Origin: Filomicrobium sp.
GTDB taxonomy: Bacteria > Pseudomonadota > Alphaproteobacteria > Rhizobiales > Hyphomicrobiaceae
Direction of reading: 5' to 3'
Assembly: GCA_017792465.1 (NCBI GenBank)
Contig: CP051234.1
Span: 1,738,606-1,802,605, forward strand
Length of the DNA stretch: 64,000 nucleotides
The notes beneath the pieces were generated by a model, which saw nothing but the letters and a program-made list of their open reading frames with translations, was not told the DNA's origin and made no database searches. Each line of letters opens with the position of its first letter. Position 1 is the first letter of the stretch. Below, piece after piece: positions 8,752 through 16,205 of this stretch. The position numbers and the translations under genes are program-made.

Positions 8752-10221
8752 CTAACGGACTTCGCCCATGAGGCGCGATAGCCACGGCTTCAGCGCCAAG
8801 AGGGCGATTGCGCTCACGGCAGCCATGGCGGCCAGCGAAGCGAAAAAGCCTGCAAGCGCTGCGGGATCTTCGGAGGTGAAGCCCGCCCCCAGCACGCCCG
8901 CCAGTTTGTTTCCGAATGCGGCGGCAAGAAACCAAACGCCGAGGATCAGGCCGACCATGCGGGCGGGAGCGAGACGTGTCATGGCGCTTAAGCCCACCGG
9001 GCTCAAAAGCAACTCTCCGAGCGTCTGCAAGAGGAAGAGGCCGACGAGCCATGCCGGGCTGATGCGGCCTGTGGCCGTCAAATAGGCCGCGGGCACCATC
9101 AGCAGGAACGAAGAAGATAACAGCAACAGGCCGAGTATGAACTTCATCGGGGTGGAGGGCTGGCGCGAACCGAGCCGCGTCCACAAAGCCGCGGCCACCG
9201 GTGCGAAAATGATGACGAACAACGGGTTCAGCGACTGATACCAGGAGGACGGGATTGTCCATCCCATGACCTCGTTGTCTGTCAGACGATCGGCAAATAA
9301 CGCGATCGAGAGGCCGGCTTGCTCGAAGGCGGCCCAGAAGACCATGGCGGCGACGAAAAAAATGGCGACGGCGCCAAGCCTTCGCAGTTCGAGATCACTG
9401 CTGCGCGCAAAATATGTGATGCCGGCGACCGGCAGTGCGATCAGCACGTAGCGCAACCAGGTGAAGCCGTCCTCGTCCGAGAGGATGAGTGCGGCCATCA
9501 GCAATGCGCTTGCCAGCAAGACGGCGATCGATTTCCAGATGCCGTTTTCAGACTTGTGGCCGGCTTCGTGTACCTGGTGCTGAGCAGCAGGCGGATACCG
9601 CAAGAACAGGATGACGGCCAACGTCATCCCAACGCCGGCAGCGCCAAACCCCCAATGCCAGCTGGCAAGAGGATCGAAGCCTTGCGCGGCCAGCCAGGAT
9701 TTGAAGATGTCGCTTTGAGCCAGGAAGCCCGTCACGAACGGGGCGGCGAAGGCTCCCAAGTTGACGCCCATATAGAAGATCGAAAACCCAGCATCGCGGC
9801 GCTGGTCTTCGCGGGAATAGAGGCTGCCGACGAGGACGCTAATGTTGGGTTTGAAAAGACCTGTGCCCAGCGCGATCAGGACAAGGCCGATATAGAACGT
9901 CATCACGGTCGGATAGGCCATCATGAAATGGCCGCTGGCAATGATGACCCCGCCGATGGCGACGGCTCGATGTGCTCCGAAGTGGCGGTCGGCCAAGTAG
10001 CCGCCGGGAATGGAGAGCAGATAAACGGCCATGGTGTAGTTGCCGTAGATGAGAGCTGCTTTGGCGACGTCAAACCCAAGGCCTCCGGAGGCAACCGGCG
10101 CGACCATGAACAAGGTGAGGAGCGCGCGCATCCCGTAATACGAGAAGCGCTCCCAAAGCTCGACGAAGAACAAGGTCGTCAGATCGGCTGGATGGCCGAA
10201 GCGCTCGCGTTGGCGTTGCAA
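8752..10221 (-). CDS. POT/PTR family proton-dependent oligopeptide transporter
   Basis: A 489-residue inner-membrane protein. The N-terminal ELWERFSYYGMRALL is the ExxERFxYYG proton-coupling motif of POT transporters, and GGYLADRHFGAHRAV and FSIFYMGVNLGAFAAPF are the next two family signatures. About fourteen hydrophobic segments are present. It imports di- and tripeptides with protons. A 187-bp gap separates it from the SLOG gene downstream; the upstream neighbour is the rhomboid protease on the same strand. The start ATG 10221 directly precedes QRQRERFGHP, normal for the family. Confidence 0.93.
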   Translation of the reverse strand: MQRQRERFGHPADLTTLFFVELWERFSYYGMRALLTLFMVAPVASGGLGFDVAKAALIYGNYTMAVYLLSIPGGYLADRHFGAHRAVAIGGVIIASGHFMMAYPTVMTFYIGLVLIALGTGLFKPNISVLVGSLYSREDQRRDAGFSIFYMGVNLGAFAAPFVTGFLAQSDIFKSWLAAQGFDPLASWHWGFGAAGVGMTLAVILFLRYPPAAQHQVHEAGHKSENGIWKSIAVLLASALLMAALILSDEDGFTWLRYVLIALPVAGITYFARSSDLELRRLGAVAIFFVAAMVFWAAFEQAGLSIALFADRLTDNEVMGWTIPSSWYQSLNPLFVIIFAPVAAALWTRLGSRQPSTPMKFILGLLLLSSSFLLMVPAAYLTATGRISPAWLVGLFLLQTLGELLLSPVGLSAMTRLAPARMVGLILGVWFLAAAFGNKLAGVLGAGFTSEDPAALAGFFASLAAMAAVSAIALLALKPWLSRLMGEVR

Positions 10222-10317
10222 TGTCCCTTGTCCCCTCGATCCCTGCTGGTCCAGCGTCTGGAGTTTCCTCCCGACAGTCTAGCCTATGCCGCGGTCGACG
10301 CTACCTCCGAAAGGGCA

Positions 10318-11091
10318 TTAGCGGCCGCGGCGCCACCACCACGTCATCCACCGATACCAGTTCTCCAGTGGCCAGAAGAAGGATCGTGTCGCCGACTGCT
10401 GCTCTTCGGCCGGGTTGATCGGATCAGCTAATTTCTTGATGAGAAGCCAGCCGGCGATGAATCCGCCGACGTGCGCCCACCATGCAACGCCATCCCCCTG
10501 GCCGGGCAAGAACATCGATCCCATGCCGGAAGCGATTTGAGCCATGAACCAAAGGCCAGCGAAAATGATCGCCGGCATGAAAAGGAATATCGGCATCAGG
10601 CCTATCGGTTGCAGGATGTTGATCCAGGCGTATGGGAAGCGCCGGACATAGGCTGCGATAATCCCGGCAATGGCTCCAGAAGCGCCAAGAGCAGGTGCTG
10701 TCGAAGAGAAGTTGAAAACAAAGTGCGCCACCCCTGCTGCCAGCCCGGCCAGAAGATAAAGCAGGGCGAATTTCTTGGGGCCTAAACGATCTTCAAGCGC
10801 TGGTCCGAAAATCCAGAACGTCCACAAGTTCGAAGCGATATGCAGCAAGCCTCCGTGCAGGAACATGGAGGTGACAAAGGGGGTGAGATCGCTTTGCCAG
10901 AGGCCGTTTTTCTCGGCCCAGGAATAGTTCGTGTAGCGGGCCGGCACCAGTGCATTATCGTTCAGGAAGTTCATGAGCTGCGCTTGCGAGAGGATCATTT
11001 CATAAAGAAATGTGAGCGCGCAGATCGCCATGATTGCATAGGTCACAATCGGCGTTGCCTTGTAGGGAACCGTATTGTTGGTCGGGATCAT
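10318..11091 (-). CDS. Rhomboid-family intramembrane serine protease
   Basis: A 257-residue protein with six or seven membrane segments. The catalytic serine sits in GASG (136-139, Ser138) and the partner histidine in WWAHVGG (His207). The upstream HGGLLHIASNLW supplies the conserved histidine/asparagine of TM2. The frame opens upstream of the ATG at 11091, but MIPTNNTVPYKATPIVTY is the usual start in alphaproteobacterial rhomboids, so 11091 was chosen. The C-terminus carries a Trp/Arg-rich cytoplasmic tail. It cleaves membrane-protein substrates; the specific substrate is unknown. Confidence 0.92.
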   Translation of the reverse strand: MIPTNNTVPYKATPIVTYAIMAICALTFLYEMILSQAQLMNFLNDNALVPARYTNYSWAEKNGLWQSDLTPFVTSMFLHGGLLHIASNLWTFWIFGPALEDRLGPKKFALLYLLAGLAAGVAHFVFNFSSTAPALGASGAIAGIIAAYVRRFPYAWINILQPIGLMPIFLFMPAIIFAGLWFMAQIASGMGSMFLPGQGDGVAWWAHVGGFIAGWLLIKKLADPINPAEEQQSATRSFFWPLENWYRWMTWWWRRGR

Positions 11092-11334
11092 GCCATGCCT
11101 TTTAGGTCTACAGCCCGCGATGGGGCAACGCTGAAGCAACCATCCAGACGCTCAAGGCGTTCCGGCTAGCACAAAGGCTTTTCGGGTGGCCGGTCAAGAA
11201 AAAGCAAACGGCGACCTTGCCGATCAAAGGTTGCAGACCCGCCAATGGCTGCAACGCTTGCGATAGTTCCATCGAGCAGTGCGCTGGCATGTGCTAGGCT
11301 AGGTAAGGGAAATAGCCGCAAGGGACGTTTGGGT

Positions 11335-12561
11335 ATGCCTGGAGAAAGTCTGCTGCCGTTGAGCGGCATTCGGGTGCTTGATTTTTCGCACGTGATCGCC
11401 GGGCCTTTCACCACCTATCAGTTGGCTCTGCTTGGAGCGGACGTTGTCAGGGTCGAACGGATAGACGGTGATGACTTTGTCAGAACCCATGGTGGCACCC
11501 AAGAGATGAAGGCGCTCGGGCTCGGGGCCTCGTTTCTCAGCCAGAATGCCAACAAGCGCTCCATCGCGCTTGATCTGAAAACCGACAAAGGCGTCGAGAT
11601 TGCTCTTTCTCTGGCGGAGCGGGCCGATGTCGTGATGGAGAATTTCCGCCCCGGTGTGATCGACCGGCTGGGACTGGGGTTCGATAGCGTCTCGGCGTTG
11701 AAACCAAACATCGTCTATTGCAGTCTGTCAGGATATGGCCCCACCGGTCCGATGGCGACGGCCCCCGCCTACGATCATATCGTGCAGGGGAACTCCGGCA
11801 TGATGGCGATGACGGGAACGCCAGAGAGCGGGCCTATGCGGGTTGGCTTTCCAATCGTCGACTACATCGCCGGTCAGACCGCAGTCATCGCGATCATGAG
11901 TGCGCTGGCGCAGCGCGATCGCAACGGAGCGAAAGCGCAGCACCTCAATGTCTCCATGCTCGACAGCCTTGTTAGCCTCATGGGTGCTTATGCCGTCGAT
12001 CATGAAACAACGGGCAAGCTTCGCGGGCTCAGCGGCAACGAAGCTTTTTCGAACAGTCCGTTTTCGGGGCGCTTCGATACTGCCGATGGATATATCGTGG
12101 TGACCGCCAATACGATGCCGCAAGCCCGGCGGCTGTGTTCGGCGGTCGGCAGCGAGGAGCTGGCTCAAATCCTCGCTAGCCTTGGCGCCGATGGATCGTA
12201 TTCGCTGGAACAAACCGACACGATCCAATCGACGCTTCGGGCCACGTTTGGATCGGATACGGCGGCGGTTTGGGAGGAGCGGCTCACGGCAGCCGGCGTG
12301 CCTGCTGCCGCCGTGAGATCGCTTGCACAAACCCTTGAGCTCCCACAGTTGCAAGGCTCCGGCCTGATGAAGGACCTGCCGGTTCCAGAACTCGATATGC
12401 GTGTGCAGGTGCCGGGCCTGCCGTTCCAAGCCGACGGATGGGAGACGTCGGCTCTTGCCGCAGCCCCAACGCTTGGCCGGGATACCGATCAGGTCTTGTC
12501 GGAGCTGGGTCTCGATGAAAGTGCGATCACGGCTCTCAAGGACGAGAAGGTCGTCGCCTAG
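11335..12561 (+). CDS. CaiB/BaiF family III CoA transferase
   Basis: A 408-residue family III CoA transferase. The N-terminal GIRVLDFSHVIAGPFTTYQ is diagnostic, NKRSIALDLKTDKG and NFRPGVIDRLGL follow, and the conserved catalytic Asp of the family is expected near YDHIVQGNSG. Such enzymes move CoA between carboxylic acids (formyl, succinyl, carnitine and others); the acceptor cannot be assigned. The ATG at 11335 follows AAGGGACG and gives the standard N-terminus; the frame is open for 90 bases upstream without family similarity. It stands alone between divergent and convergent neighbours. Confidence 0.92.
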   Translation: MPGESLLPLSGIRVLDFSHVIAGPFTTYQLALLGADVVRVERIDGDDFVRTHGGTQEMKALGLGASFLSQNANKRSIALDLKTDKGVEIALSLAERADVVMENFRPGVIDRLGLGFDSVSALKPNIVYCSLSGYGPTGPMATAPAYDHIVQGNSGMMAMTGTPESGPMRVGFPIVDYIAGQTAVIAIMSALAQRDRNGAKAQHLNVSMLDSLVSLMGAYAVDHETTGKLRGLSGNEAFSNSPFSGRFDTADGYIVVTANTMPQARRLCSAVGSEELAQILASLGADGSYSLEQTDTIQSTLRATFGSDTAAVWEERLTAAGVPAAAVRSLAQTLELPQLQGSGLMKDLPVPELDMRVQVPGLPFQADGWETSALAAAPTLGRDTDQVLSELGLDESAITALKDEKVVA

Positions 12562-12597
12562 GGTTGCTGGCGATAGCCGCCACCGCATGACCTACCG

Positions 12598-13134
12598 CTA
12601 AGATTGGCCTGGCCTGACAACGTGCGAGGCCCCATAGGAGCCCTCCAGATTGAAATACTTGTAGAGCGCGCCGACCCGCTGGGTTTGAGCCTTCTGTCCC
12701 GCGATCGCCGCAGGGTAAGAGACCTGATGCAGGAACATCACGACGTTGTTCTCGGTCGAGTAGTTTTTGACGGCTTGAATGATTGCACGAACGACAGGCA
12801 TCGAACGGCGTCCTGAACGGACATAAAGATGCGCAGACTCCATATGCGGCAGGAGCGAATATCCGGTATCGATTGGCACGAATAATACCGAACCGATGAC
12901 TTCGGCGTCTTCGCAAGCGACGAAGCTGATGCCTCGGGTCAGCACGCTTGTGAGATGTTCGCGATTGTGGACCGCATCGTATTGCTCAAGAACTCCAGAC
13001 TCGCGTGCACTATCATAGGACAGCTCCATCAGAGCCGGGATGTCATTGAAGGTTGCCCGCCTGACCAAGAGGTGTTTTTGCGTGGATGTTTGAGAGTTTT
13101 GACTATGGGGGGAAATGGATTCGACTTGTTGCAT
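12598..13134 (-). CDS. GNAT-like N-acetyltransferase
   Basis: A 178-residue protein with a GNAT beginning at about residue 22 (LLVRRATFNDIPALMELSY) and a central beta region FVACEDAEVIGSVLFVP. The usual acetyl-CoA loop (Q/RxxGxG/A) is replaced by VRSGRRSMPVVRAI near residue 105, typical of poorly characterised or phage-like GNAT proteins. The C-terminal half, with QVSYPAAIAG and YKYFNLEGS, is not familiar. An inverted repeat lies 6 bp upstream of the start. The acetylated substrate is unknown. Confidence 0.6.
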   Translation of the reverse strand: MQQVESISPHSQNSQTSTQKHLLVRRATFNDIPALMELSYDSARESGVLEQYDAVHNREHLTSVLTRGISFVACEDAEVIGSVLFVPIDTGYSLLPHMESAHLYVRSGRRSMPVVRAIIQAVKNYSTENNVVMFLHQVSYPAAIAGQKAQTQRVGALYKYFNLEGSYGASHVVRPGQS

Positions 13135-13140
13135 AATAAT

Positions 13141-13175
13141 CGTCTCGTCTTATTGCGTTAGGATTTAACGAGACG
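13141..13175. promoter_or_regulatory. Inverted repeat upstream of the GNAT gene
   Basis: CGTCTCGT (13141-13148) and ACGAGACG (13168-13175) are perfect 8-bp inverted copies with a 19-bp spacer, ending 6 bp from the GNAT start codon. It could be an operator for a dimeric repressor or an mRNA stem-loop near the ribosome-binding site. No cognate regulator is adjacent. Confidence 0.35.
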
Positions 13176-13202
13176 AGCGTCTATGCGATCTATGATAGAG
13201 AA

Positions 13203-13382
13203 TTATGGCGGTCGACGGACTTTATGCGTGCAGTCAGCTCCTGCCCACGGCAACTCATCGTCGAAGGGCAATTCAACTGAAAATTTCTTAGATTGGTCGC
13301 CGGACTGGACTTTGAGAATGCTGAACTTTGGCGCCCGCAGTGCAAAGTTGCCATCTGCGGGCGCCGCCCCCCAATATTCCAT
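13203..13382 (-). CDS. Possible 59-residue hypothetical protein or 3' half of a broken gene
   Basis: ATG at 13382 to TAA at 13203. The product starts MEYWGAAPADGNFALRAP and ends CTHKVRRPP. The frame is the same as that of the putative lipoprotein just upstream, from which it is separated only by a TAG at 13407-13409 and nine sense codons. It may therefore be the rest of a lipoprotein gene interrupted by a nonsense codon. No family is recognised, and competing frames exist. Confidence 0.25.
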   Translation of the reverse strand: MEYWGAAPADGNFALRAPKFSILKVQSGDQSKKFSVELPFDDELPWAGADCTHKVRRPP

Positions 13383-13406
13383 TCGCGCTCGATTGCTGGT
13401 GTCTGT

Positions 13407-13517
13407 CTACTGGTAAGCCGTACCGGGAGTTGGCTCCAAGTGAGGACGGACTACCGTCCACCACTTGGAAGCCTGTGCGCAACCGACTCCGGCGATGAGG
13501 AGCGCTGCCAATGGCAG
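13407..13517 (-). CDS. Possible 36-residue lipoprotein, ended by TAG
   Basis: From a CTG at 13517 (or TTG at 13511) the frame encodes a hydrophobic LPLAALLIAGVGC ending in a lipobox-like cysteine, then AQASKWWTVVRPH and TPGTAYQ before TAG. GAGGAG lies 6 bases before the CTG. TTGACT and CATACT, 17 bases apart, lie upstream (about 13570-13600) as a plausible sigma-70 promoter on the minus strand. Small lipoproteins of this kind are easily missed. The lack of an ATG and the in-frame stop make it uncertain. Confidence 0.3.
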   Translation of the reverse strand: MPLAALLIAGVGCAQASKWWTVVRPHLEPTPGTAYQ

Positions 13518-13711
13518 GCAACGCTCCTCGCGGAGATAGTTCTGACGACGGGAGCGCGTCAGAGATCAAAGTATGGCTTTGTATACTTTTTAAGTCAATA
13601 ATTATATTGGATGACTAAAGTCGCCGTTAACGGCCCCGGTGCGGGAGGCGGGCCGTTTGCTCCATCTGAACATCTGGCAACGAGGCCCGCGCGATCAACT
13701 TATGGGCTCAC

Positions 13712-14230
13712 TTAGCGTGACTTGCCGCGGTCGGCGACGATGGTCATGCCCAGAAGGGTTGAATTTTCATGGAACTGGATTTCGATGATCTGCTTGGTTC
13801 CTTTGACCATGACATCCATGTTGGCCTTCAAGGTGGCCCCTGAGACGCTGACTTTGAAACCGGCATCGTTGATTTTGCCGGTCAGATCGCCGGACAATTC
13901 GTAGATCAGCTCCTTCCACGTCCCGCTCAGTTCGCTGCCGACGTGGCCGATCTCGCTTTTCACTTCGACTTTGCCACCGGCGGTTGCGCAGCGAACCGAC
14001 TGCAGCAACTTTGCTTCTTCATCGTTCCACCTGTAGGTGGCGCGGCATTTGACCGGTTCGTGCTTGCCGCCTTTCATAAACAAGCGCCCCGTGCCCTGCC
14101 ACCAACCAAGGAGCGGCTCAAATGGCCCCTTGCCTCGGTCTTCCTCAAGGGCATGAGTCGTGGTGAGGCTTGATAGGATCATGACCGCTGCGATCACCGG
14201 GACGGCCAAAGCTGCAAATTTCGCGCGCAT
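13712..14230 (-). CDS. Secreted hypothetical protein
   Basis: A 172-residue product. The ATG at 14230 is preceded by GGGGGAA and begins a Sec signal (AALAVPVIAAVMILSS, cleavage likely after THA). The mature part (FEPLLGWWQGTGRLFMKGGK, then repeating beta-like segments with alternating polar and hydrophobic residues) suggests a periplasmic beta-sandwich or lipocalin-like fold. Two cysteines (in VKCRATY and VRCATAGG) could form a disulfide. No family with known function is recognised. An ORF start 36 bases further upstream lacks a ribosome-binding site and would place charged residues before the signal. Confidence 0.65.
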   Translation of the reverse strand: MRAKFAALAVPVIAAVMILSSLTTTHALEEDRGKGPFEPLLGWWQGTGRLFMKGGKHEPVKCRATYRWNDEEAKLLQSVRCATAGGKVEVKSEIGHVGSELSGTWKELIYELSGDLTGKINDAGFKVSVSGATLKANMDVMVKGTKQIIEIQFHENSTLLGMTIVADRGKSR

Positions 14231-14507
14231 TGAATTTCCCCCGAAATAAATTAATGCAAGCCGCATCCGGCTCCAGACGTGCGCTGATCAAGGTAACACG
14301 AGCACGCCCTGTTCGCAGATTGATATCACGGTCTATTTGTCGCTGGTGAGACCGAAATTCGACATCCGACCTAACGCTTGCGCCGGGCCGGCAGCATTGC
14401 AGGGGCGGATCGATCTGATGCCCGCGGAGACGAGACAATCTTAGTTTCGCTTGCCGTTGGCGTAGTGTCGCTGTTGCGTGGCCCAGGGTGATCGTTGGCA
14501 AAATTGC

Positions 14508-15110
14508 TCAGTCGTAGCCAAGACAATCATCATGCGTAAAAAGATGGTTTGAGGGATCGAGCAATTCGATCATCTTCTTTTCGGTTTCGGTCTTGGCTTC
14601 CGACTTCATCTTGGCGAGCCATTTTTTGCAGTAGTCCTTGCGTAGATGCTTGGCTGCTCCGGGTTGATAGGCTTCCAAGGCATGAATTGTCTGGACTGGA
14701 TAATCTCGCATGGCCAACTGGGCGAACCACGAGCTTCCGATCGCGAGCAATACCATTGCGAGCCACCACGGAACTGTGCCGTAGCGTTGAGGCTTGCTGT
14801 TCAATTCCGCATGGCCGGTTATCCGGGTGATAACATCGGCGGGCACTTGTACAAGCAGGAATGCAAGCAAGATCAGTATCAATAGCGCCATGAAGGCTGG
14901 CCTTGTGATGCGGTGAAAATCAGCATTGAAGTCTTTAGGCAGCCAGACGCTCAAGACGATGATAATGCCGAGAGCTATCGCTGCATAAAGCCCCGTGAAA
15001 AAGAACCGCCTCACAAGCCAATTCTCGGCGTTGCGGACCTGATAAATGAGCAGCAACAGGATGGCGATGGGTGGGAGCCAGTGGATGTTGTCATAGAACC
15101 AATCAAACAT
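14508..15110 (-). CDS. Four-TM hypothetical membrane protein
   Basis: A 200-residue product from ATG 15110, preceded by AAAGGA at good distance; an upstream in-frame TTG at 15131 is less likely. Four membrane segments are clear: WLPPIAILLLLIYQV, GLYAAIALGIIIVLSV, FMALLILILLAFLLVQV and WWLAMVLLAIGSSWFA. They are followed by a soluble tail of about 70 residues rich in Lys/Glu with two cysteines (DYCKKW, DDCLGYD). No family recognised. It lies convergent to nothing and divergent from otsB. Confidence 0.65.
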   Translation of the reverse strand: MFDWFYDNIHWLPPIAILLLLIYQVRNAENWLVRRFFFTGLYAAIALGIIIVLSVWLPKDFNADFHRITRPAFMALLILILLAFLLVQVPADVITRITGHAELNSKPQRYGTVPWWLAMVLLAIGSSWFAQLAMRDYPVQTIHALEAYQPGAAKHLRKDYCKKWLAKMKSEAKTETEKKMIELLDPSNHLFTHDDCLGYD

Positions 15111-15449
15111 TCTGAAAATTCCTTTGAGCAAATCTGCAGGGGCTCATAGCTTGGCTTGTCGGCGGCGGCGCTTTCTTCTCCGATCATCTTGACGACTCGG
15201 ACGAGTCGTTTTCCCTCGCGGCGGAGTATCTCGAAAACCCCGTGAAATTGTTGCGTCGTGGGCACCCGCCTATCAGAATCGGCTAACCCTGTTTGCAATT
15301 GAACGGGGCTGAAACTGCCCGCGGGCGCATTTGCCTGGTTGATTGTTGCGCGATGCGGTGCTCTTTTCTACAGAGTTCACTCCGCAATAGTGAAACTCGG
15401 CATCGATGTCTCTGCATTCGCGCAGAAATTTAGCCCGGCGCAATATTAC
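15111..15449. other. Intergenic region upstream of the trehalose operon
   Basis: This 339-bp divergent region should contain the promoter of otsB and that of the four-TM protein. The otsB frame is open from 15339, but similarity to OtsB starts only after 15450. I see no convincing operator or RNA structure. Confidence 0.4.
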
Positions 15450-16205
15450 ATGAACTTACCATCGCTTGCACCGGCCGAAACGGTCGCCCTGTTCCTCGAT
15501 TTCGACGGCACGTTGGTTGAAATTGTCGAGCATCCTGATCTGGTCGCCATCGACGAGAGCACCAAAGAGGCTTTGTCGATTGTGTCGGGTTGTCTGTCGA
15601 GCGCGCTGGCGATCGTCACGGGCCGGGAGATCGAGGTGATCGACAAATTCCTGGCGCCATTGAAACTGCCGGTCGCAGGTATCCATGGATTGATGCGCCG
15701 AGATGCGGACGGGCGCATTCCGCAGCCTCCGGAAAAACTGGCCCACTTCGTCGACACGGTCGCCGAGCGATTAAAATCTTTCAGCCAATCCGAGGCCGGC
15801 CTGGTTCTTGAGATCAAAGCCTCAAGCGTTGCGTTGCATTACCGCGCTCGACCTGAACTGGAGCGCCTGTGCCTCGAAGTGTGCGAGGCGGCCATTGTCG
15901 ATTTTTCCGATGTTGAACTCAAACGCGGGAAGATGGTGTTCGAGATCAAGCCCGATATCGCAAACAAAGGGACGGCCATTCTCGACTACATGAAGGAAGC
16001 GCCGTTCACGGGTCGTACGCCGTGGTTTGCAGGTGACGACGTGACCGATGAAGATGCGTTCAAGGTCGTCAACGAGCTGGGCGGTGTGACGATCAAAGTC
16101 GGGCCGGGTGACACTGTCGCGAAATACAGGGTCGCTAATACTGCCGAGTTCGTCAAATGGTTGGCGGAGAGCGCGGACAAACTGGGTTCAAAGGAGAGAA
16201 CGTGA
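15450..16205 (+). CDS. otsB: Trehalose-6-phosphate phosphatase
   Basis: Hydrolyses trehalose-6-phosphate to trehalose. It is a HAD-IIB protein of 251 residues from the ATG at 15450. LFLDFDGTLVEI carries the nucleophile Asp, SALAIVTGREI is motif II, the cap contains VAGIHGL, and GDDVTDEDAF is motif IV, all typical of OtsB. Its TGA overlaps the GTG of the GH15 gene by four bases (GTGA), so it is the first gene of a translationally coupled set otsB - GH15 - otsA. No strong ribosome-binding site precedes 15450, so the exact start is uncertain. Confidence 0.93.
   Translation: MNLPSLAPAETVALFLDFDGTLVEIVEHPDLVAIDESTKEALSIVSGCLSSALAIVTGREIEVIDKFLAPLKLPVAGIHGLMRRDADGRIPQPPEKLAHFVDTVAERLKSFSQSEAGLVLEIKASSVALHYRARPELERLCLEVCEAAIVDFSDVELKRGKMVFEIKPDIANKGTAILDYMKEAPFTGRTPWFAGDDVTDEDAFKVVNELGGVTIKVGPGDTVAKYRVANTAEFVKWLAESADKLGSKERT

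Larger units (their letters stand above)
13176..13711. other. Gene-poor stretch with two long hairpins
   Basis: No recognised gene. Two strong inverted repeats stand out: an 11-bp stem GGCGCCCGCAG / CTGCGGGCGCC (13330-13340 and 13355-13365) and an 8-bp stem GAGGAGCG / CGCTCCTC (13497-13504 and 13522-13529). Neither is followed by a T-run on either strand, so they do not look like simple intrinsic terminators. Two small minus-strand ORFs overlap them and are listed separately. Confidence 0.5.

Noticed and set aside
8621-9262. Long minus-strand frame of 213 residues
   Set aside because: It overlaps the 3' end of the POT transporter in another frame; it lacks membrane or domain patterns and is a shadow of GC-rich coding DNA.
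13183-13416. 77-codon plus-strand frame
   Set aside because: Competes with the minus-strand small ORFs, and has neither a ribosome-binding site nor a recognisable composition.
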